Assembly (NCBI GenBank): GCA_017744515.1
Contig: JAGIBF010000001.1
Coordinates: 62,001 to 126,000, forward strand
Length of the DNA stretch: 64,000 nt
Reading direction: 5' to 3'
Source: Niastella sp.
GTDB taxonomy: Bacteria; Bacteroidota; Bacteroidia; Chitinophagales; Chitinophagaceae
A program made the position numbers and the translations under genes. The stretch's first letter is position 1; each line of letters begins with the position of its first letter. A model generated the notes under the pieces. That model searched no databases. It saw only the letters and a list, made by a program, of their open reading frames with translations, and was not told the origin of the DNA. This document shows, piece after piece, positions 60,173 to 64,000 of the stretch.

Positions 60173-61021
60173 CTATGCAGGCAAATAGTTGTATATATCA
60201 CTGTTTTTATTTGCCGTATTGTGGCTGCTGTGGTTTATGGCCGGCACCTCAATGGTTGCCGTGGTACCCTGTCCGGGAATGCTATCGATGTGCAGGTTGC
60301 CTTGTATGATGGCGATGCGTTTTTTCATGTTGCCAAGGCCGAGGCCTTTGTTTCCATCGCCCAGCATTGTCACGGGTTGCAGAAATCCTTTCCCGTTGTC
60401 GCTTACGGTGATCCGGAGCTTGCCGGGATGGCATTCAAGTTTTATTTCAATGACTGAGGCTTCTGCATGTTTCACTATGTTGTTGAGTAATTCCTGTATT
60501 ACGCGGAACAGGACCAACTCTTTCTCCGGCTGGCTTTTGCACCATGTTTCGGCCATCTGGAAACGGGTGGTGTATAATCCTGTTTTTTCGAGGAAATGGA
60601 GCTGGTATTCTATGCAGGCTGCGAGGCCAACTTCGTTAATGAAGTCTGTATTGAGGCTTTTGGCTACGTTGCGCAAATCCTGTATGGCTTTTGTGATCAG
60701 CTCTTTCGACTCGGCGAGCTTGCTTTGCGTTTCTTCTATCTTGTAAAGATCAATGGTGTTGATGTTGAGCTTTACGAAGGTGAGCGCCTGTCCGATATTG
60801 TCGTGGATCTCCTGGCTGATGTGTTGGAGGGTTTGTTCCTGTAATTCCAACTGTGTCTTTAGTAGCTGAGCTTCCATTTCGCTGCCTGCTATTTGTCGAT
60901 TGCGTGTTGCCTTCCTTCGTGTATTTTTCAGAAACCTTACCAATAGTACAATACTGAAGACTACAGCAATGACAAAATAGGTGGCTGCATTGAGGATCTT
61001 AATAATGTCGTTGTCGGGCAT
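60173..61021 (-). CDS. Sensor histidine kinase (HisKA_3 / NarL-partner type)
   Basis: This 282-residue protein has one N-terminal membrane helix (about 9-29), a coiled coil, the dimerisation domain with H73 in SQEIHDNIGQAL, and an HATPase domain (ELVLFRVIQELLNNIVKHAEA, ITVSDNGKGF, GLGLGNMKKR). Its partner should be a NarL/FixJ-type response regulator, which is not in the window. It is 33 bases upstream of the flavoprotein gene on the same strand and probably co-transcribed, an unusual link. Confidence 0.9.
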   Translation of the reverse strand: MPDNDIIKILNAATYFVIAVVFSIVLLVRFLKNTRRKATRNRQIAGSEMEAQLLKTQLELQEQTLQHISQEIHDNIGQALTFVKLNINTIDLYKIEETQSKLAESKELITKAIQDLRNVAKSLNTDFINEVGLAACIEYQLHFLEKTGLYTTRFQMAETWCKSQPEKELVLFRVIQELLNNIVKHAEASVIEIKLECHPGKLRITVSDNGKGFLQPVTMLGDGNKGLGLGNMKKRIAIIQGNLHIDSIPGQGTTATIEVPAINHSSHNTANKNSDIYNYLPA

Positions 61022-61390
61022 AGGTGTTTAATAGTTAACAGTTCCTTCGTGTGTTAACAGGTAATGCAGGCAGTGCGATGCATTCATCACAGACATGGAC
61101 GTGGGACGTGTGTTTTCTTTAAAGGGGTGGGATAACTTAAAAAGGAAGGTGATACTAATGCAGGGCCGAGAGATTTGCACCACTAATATAAGTGTATGCT
61201 GCAATACATACAAACGTAAAAGCACGTATTTTATATAACGGGTATGCCTTACAGGGGTATAAAGTTAACAAGAAGCCGAAATGTGCCGATTAAATGATTT
61301 TGGTCAATTCGAATATTGGTTGATATGTGGTTCAAGAGTGTGGTGCGTGGGGACACGAACCATGGCGGGACCGCGGGGTTCCGGTGTTGC
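61022..61390. other. Gene-free region with one copy of the E repeat
   Basis: A 369-base gap between the kinase and the molybdoenzyme. It holds an E-family palindrome (61341-61368, GTGGGGACACGAACCATGGC) near the right end and an AT-rich tract at about 61190-61260 that probably carries the kinase promoter. No gene is supported; a frame of 65 codons on the minus strand looks spurious. Confidence 0.5.
61341..61368 (+). repeat. E-family palindromic repeat, copy 1
   Basis: Contains GTGGGGACACGAACCATGGC. It is less perfect than copy 2 (GGTGCGTG in the left arm). It lies just after the stop codon of the molybdoenzyme gene. Confidence 0.7.
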
Positions 61391-62083
61391 TTAACTGTAA
61401 CGGTCATTCCGCCAAGGGTAGGCTGTGCTGGAGTATCCGCGCTCTTCCCAAAATCCTAATTGGTTGTGGGAAAGAAACTCTATGCGGCTGATCCACTTAG
61501 ATCCTTTCCAGGCGTAGAGTTGTGGTGTGATCATGCGTACCGGTCCGCCATGTTCTTTTGGTAAGGGTTTGCCTTCTACCGTGTGTGCCAACAACACATC
61601 GGGCTTGAGTGCTTCTTCGAGGGCCACATTGGTGGTGTAATCATCGTACCCATAGCAGAGTATGTGGGTGGCTGTTTCTTTGGGCTGCACGAGGGCAGCA
61701 AGATCGAGCAAGCGTACGCCGCGCCAGTTCATATCGAGTTTGGACCAGGTGGTGACGCAATGGAAATCAGAGGTGTCGTCGGTTTGTGGCAAATCCATGA
61801 ATTCCTCCCAAGTGAGGGTAACGGGATGCTCTACTTCTCCATCGATGACGAGCCGCCAATCGCTCAGGGGTATATTGGGCTGGGTGCCAAGGTCGAGCAC
61901 CGGCCATTTTTGCGTAACGATTTGTCCGATTGGTACCACGGGCATTCCATGCCTGTTGGGTCTGCCGGAGCCGAGTGGCTTGTTATCGGCCACTGAGGGG
62001 GTGGTATTTATTTTTTCTTCGAAGCGGGCTTTTAGTTTCATGCGCGCTTCTACTACTCTTTTGAGCTTGTCGGACTCTTCCAT
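61391..62083 (-). CDS. Sulfite-oxidase-like molybdopterin oxidoreductase
   Basis: This 230-residue protein is a single molybdopterin-binding domain: DWRLVIDGEVEHPVTLTWEEFMDLPQ, the molybdenum-ligand cysteine C109 in SDFHCVTTW, LAHTVEGKPLPKEHGGPVRMITPQLYAWKGSKWISRIEFL. It lacks the haem and dimerisation domains of sulfite oxidases and has no signal peptide, so it probably works in the cytoplasm with a separate reductase. The substrate is unknown. It is bracketed by two copies of the same palindromic repeat. Confidence 0.9.
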   Translation of the reverse strand: MEESDKLKRVVEARMKLKARFEEKINTTPSVADNKPLGSGRPNRHGMPVVPIGQIVTQKWPVLDLGTQPNIPLSDWRLVIDGEVEHPVTLTWEEFMDLPQTDDTSDFHCVTTWSKLDMNWRGVRLLDLAALVQPKETATHILCYGYDDYTTNVALEEALKPDVLLAHTVEGKPLPKEHGGPVRMITPQLYAWKGSKWISRIEFLSHNQLGFWEERGYSSTAYPWRNDRYS

Positions 62084-62110
62084 ATAAGAGGCTTTTACTT
62101 ATACAATTTA

Positions 62111-62136
62111 TGGTTCGTGGGGACACGAACCATGGC
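62111..62136 (+). repeat. E-family palindromic repeat, copy 2
   Basis: GGTTCGTG GGGA CACGAACC forms a perfect 8-bp hairpin, followed by ATGGCG as in copy 1. It lies upstream of the molybdoenzyme start codon, in the same orientation as copy 1. Confidence 0.8.
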
Positions 62137-62237
62137 GTTTTGCTTTATGAATTTACTGTTATTTCCCGGGAGTTGGGAGGTGTCGTTGCTGTATTTGCAT
62201 GATTGGGACAAAAGATACCGTAGGATGTACAAGGAGA

Positions 62238-63575
62238 TTAGTTCTTCTGTAATATTCCTGCGGGGATTTTGGAGGGGGTAAACTCCAAGCCTAATAATTG
62301 TGCGATGATGGGTGCTATGTCGGTGAGGTTCATTTCGTTGATGATGATTCCTTTTGCCAGACCGGGCCCAAAGGTTACAAAGCCGGTTTGGATCTCTTTG
62401 AAGTCGGGGTAAAAGCCGTGGGTACCGCCTTTGGCTGGCTTCACGACGGCACCGGTTGTTCCGCCGCCAATCGTTGCATTGTTCAATGCTGTGATGGCGA
62501 GGGCTGCATTGGGATCGGCTCCTATTTCATCTAATTGCTTGCGCTCTATTATTTTGAATAGCTTCTTTTGCTCCACCGGCAGGTTGTTGAGGAGCTGGCG
62601 TACCTGGATGAGTGTTTGTTGATCGCTCTTGTCTTTCAGGTGCAGAAACGCTGATCCGCCAGAGGTGTGGAACTGGGCTTTCCAATCGTCTTTCTTAATG
62701 TCTTTGATCAATCCTTGCTGCGCCAGCAACACATTGGGCTGGAAGGAGGTTTTGATATCTACAAATCCATGATCCCCGGTTACGATGATGACCGTGCTGT
62801 CCATAATACCTGCGCGCTCCAACGCTTCGATGATCGTACCTAATCCTCTATCGGCGCCAGCCACTGCTTTTCTTACGAGGTGCCCTTCCCTACCCTGCTC
62901 GTGTTCATAATGATCGGTGCAAGCGAGGTGCAGGGTTGTGAATGCGGGTTTGTATGTTTTGATGATGTAGGCTCCCATGCGGGCCACGTTTTCATCCATG
63001 ATCAATTCTTCGCCCACCATGTTGAAGTCGGCGGCCTCCAATATGCCGGTTGCTTTTTCCTGTATCTCTTTCCACAATCCTGCGGGTGTGGTATTGGCTC
63101 CTGTGATCTCCCGACGATCTGTCTTCAATTTAGGTGACCAGATATCGGGTACATTGTAATCAATCGGTCCGCCTACTGATACGGGCCATATTACGTTGGC
63201 TGATTTTTTTCCTGCTTTTCGTACTGCATCGAACAGTGTAGGTACTTTAATGGAATCGTAGGTGAAGTACCAAAGACCACTGGCTCCTTTGGGCTCAAAG
63301 GGTGAGTTGTAGTAAACGCCATGTTGGGCAGGTGGCACGCCTGTGATGATGGTGGTATGGTTGGGATAAGTAACGGAAGGGAAAACGCTGTTGACGCCAC
63401 GTGCGCATACGCCGCTGTCTTTCATCTTGCGCAGGTTGGGCGTGCCCCAGGATGGGTCCATATAGAAGTCGGGACGGAAGCCATCAATGGTTACCAGGAC
63501 TACATATTTGGCTTGTTGTGCATAGGTGCAACTGGTCAATAAAGCTGCACAAGCTATTAGTAAATATTTCTTCAT
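62238..63575 (-). CDS. NPP-type phosphodiesterase, alkaline-phosphatase superfamily
   Basis: This 445-residue protein has a signal or lipoprotein leader (LLTSC, then TYAQQ). The catalytic domain has VLVTIDGFRPDF (metal-binding D), the nucleophile threonine in FPSVTYPNHTTIITG, ACTDHYEHEQG, VTGDHGFVDI and a late histidine in KGGTHGFYPD. NPP-like enzymes cut nucleotide pyrophosphates or phospholipid head groups in the periplasm. The precise substrate is unknown. The gene is 154 bases upstream of the molybdoenzyme gene on the same strand, separated by repeat E. Confidence 0.93.
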   Translation of the reverse strand: MKKYLLIACAALLTSCTYAQQAKYVVLVTIDGFRPDFYMDPSWGTPNLRKMKDSGVCARGVNSVFPSVTYPNHTTIITGVPPAQHGVYYNSPFEPKGASGLWYFTYDSIKVPTLFDAVRKAGKKSANVIWPVSVGGPIDYNVPDIWSPKLKTDRREITGANTTPAGLWKEIQEKATGILEAADFNMVGEELIMDENVARMGAYIIKTYKPAFTTLHLACTDHYEHEQGREGHLVRKAVAGADRGLGTIIEALERAGIMDSTVIIVTGDHGFVDIKTSFQPNVLLAQQGLIKDIKKDDWKAQFHTSGGSAFLHLKDKSDQQTLIQVRQLLNNLPVEQKKLFKIIERKQLDEIGADPNAALAITALNNATIGGGTTGAVVKPAKGGTHGFYPDFKEIQTGFVTFGPGLAKGIIINEMNLTDIAPIIAQLLGLEFTPSKIPAGILQKN

Positions 63576-63700
63576 TGTTCGCGGTTCGGTTGTAGAAAAG
63601 CCTGCAATTTATTCTATACGAACCGGGGATGGCAGTGTTTACGATAAATTAACGCAATCGTTTGTTGAGGCAGGTGTTAGCTTTTAGATCTTATACACAA

Positions 63701-63787
63701 AAGGTGAGCCGCCCTTTGGAGGGCGACCCACCTTTTGAAAACCCTTCGCGACCCTTCGACAACCCTTCGACAAGCTCAGGGTGACAC
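63701..63787 (+). repeat. B-family then A-family repeats
   Basis: AGGTGAGCCGCCCTTTGGAG (B, 63701-63737) is followed by stuttering CCCTTCG units and an A-family unit CAAGCTCAGGGTGACA (to 63787). The order B then A matches 26308-26371. Confidence 0.75.
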
Positions 63788-63803
63788 GGGGTGACAGTTA
63801 TGT

Positions 63804-64000
63804 TTATTTATCCTGAATGAGGTTGCCCTGGATTGACCAGGCGAAGTCTATTTGTATTTTGTCTTTGAAGATGGATGAATCCATGCTGATGTATTGATCG
63901 GAAGAGTATCCAATCAGGCTTTCCATGGTGGCAAGGCTGTGGCAGGTCATGCAATTGGTTTGTATTCCAAAGGGTGGTCCTGATATCAGCAAGCTGGGGA
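63804..64000 (-). CDS. Haem c-type protein, C-terminal fragment
   Basis: The minus-strand frame runs off the right edge. About 65 residues are visible, with a haem-binding CMTCH motif ([12 protein letters not shown]) and a C-terminal [13 protein letters not shown]. This suggests a c-type cytochrome or a haem-containing redox enzyme exported to the periplasm. Only the end is visible, so the full domain arrangement is unknown. An A-family repeat lies directly after the stop codon. Confidence 0.6.
   Translation of the reverse strand, partial: PSLLISGPPFGIQTNCMTCHSLATMESLIGYSSDQYISMDSSIFKDKIQIDFAWSIQGNLIQDK

Noticed and set aside
61028..61225. 65-codon minus-strand frame between kinase and molybdoenzyme
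   Set aside because: No domain or start context; it lies in A+T-rich promoter-like DNA.

Overview
The window comes from a Bacteroidota chromosome, most likely family Chitinophagaceae (Chitinophaga/Niastella-like; family level is inference). The evidence is SusC/SusD pairs with linked glycosidases, an ECF sigma/FecR pair, a type IX secretion C-terminal domain, lipoproteins ending in a Cys-Lys-Lys motif, STN-domain TonB receptors, and the near absence of Shine-Dalgarno sites. No tRNA, rRNA, CRISPR array or intact insertion sequence was seen.

Layout. 1-6.1 kb (+): end of a polysaccharide utilisation locus (PUL): SusC end, SusD, a GH30-type galactanase-like enzyme and a GH35 beta-galactosidase. 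It converges on a sugar/H+ symporter and an M23-like protein (-). 9.4-13.9 kb (-): methyltransferase, a small protein and a 1078-residue GloVer-repeat T9SS protein. 14.2-19.1 kb (+): Tat phospholipase C, then an SPFH-SHOCT protein with a zinc-ribbon partner resembling the YdjI/YdjG membrane-stress pair. 19.1-21.4 kb: a segmental tandem duplication of SnoaL and TonB-C-like genes with one decayed copy, then an ORF6N gene broken by one stop codon. 22.1-31.7 kb (-): a complete GH18 PUL with its sigma/FecR regulators. 31.7-34.8 kb: AraC regulator divergent from an aldehyde dehydrogenase and DUF779 pair. 35-37.6 kb (-): GH63-like glucosidase. 37.7-40.9 kb (+): fdhD and a YdeP-type molybdoenzyme. 41-44.1 kb: YceI operon divergent from HxlR and a CDF metal exporter over a large dyad operator. 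44.2-47.4 kb (+): LytTR response regulator, a candidate small membrane protein and a hybrid kinase. 47.6-55.5 kb: secreted protein, methyltransferase, Upf1-like helicase, PAP2 phosphatase, LtaS-like enzyme, half-size EamA transporter and an ABM-like protein. 55.6-59.3 kb: ECF41 sigma factor, then a gene-poor island with small HTH proteins. 59.5-64 kb (-): ferredoxin-reductase-like flavoprotein, histidine kinase, sulfite-oxidase-like molybdoenzyme, NPP-type phosphodiesterase and the start of a haem c protein.

The most distinctive feature is not a gene but the intergenic DNA. It holds several separate repeat families: an element with 11-bp tandem units, present twice in opposite orientation about 47.5 kb apart; five degenerate heptamer arrays; two G+C-rich families found in one orientation only; a CGAATT family directly after stop codons; and hairpin repeats. 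Several of these create false N-terminal extensions of the neighbouring genes, so starts were chosen downstream of them.
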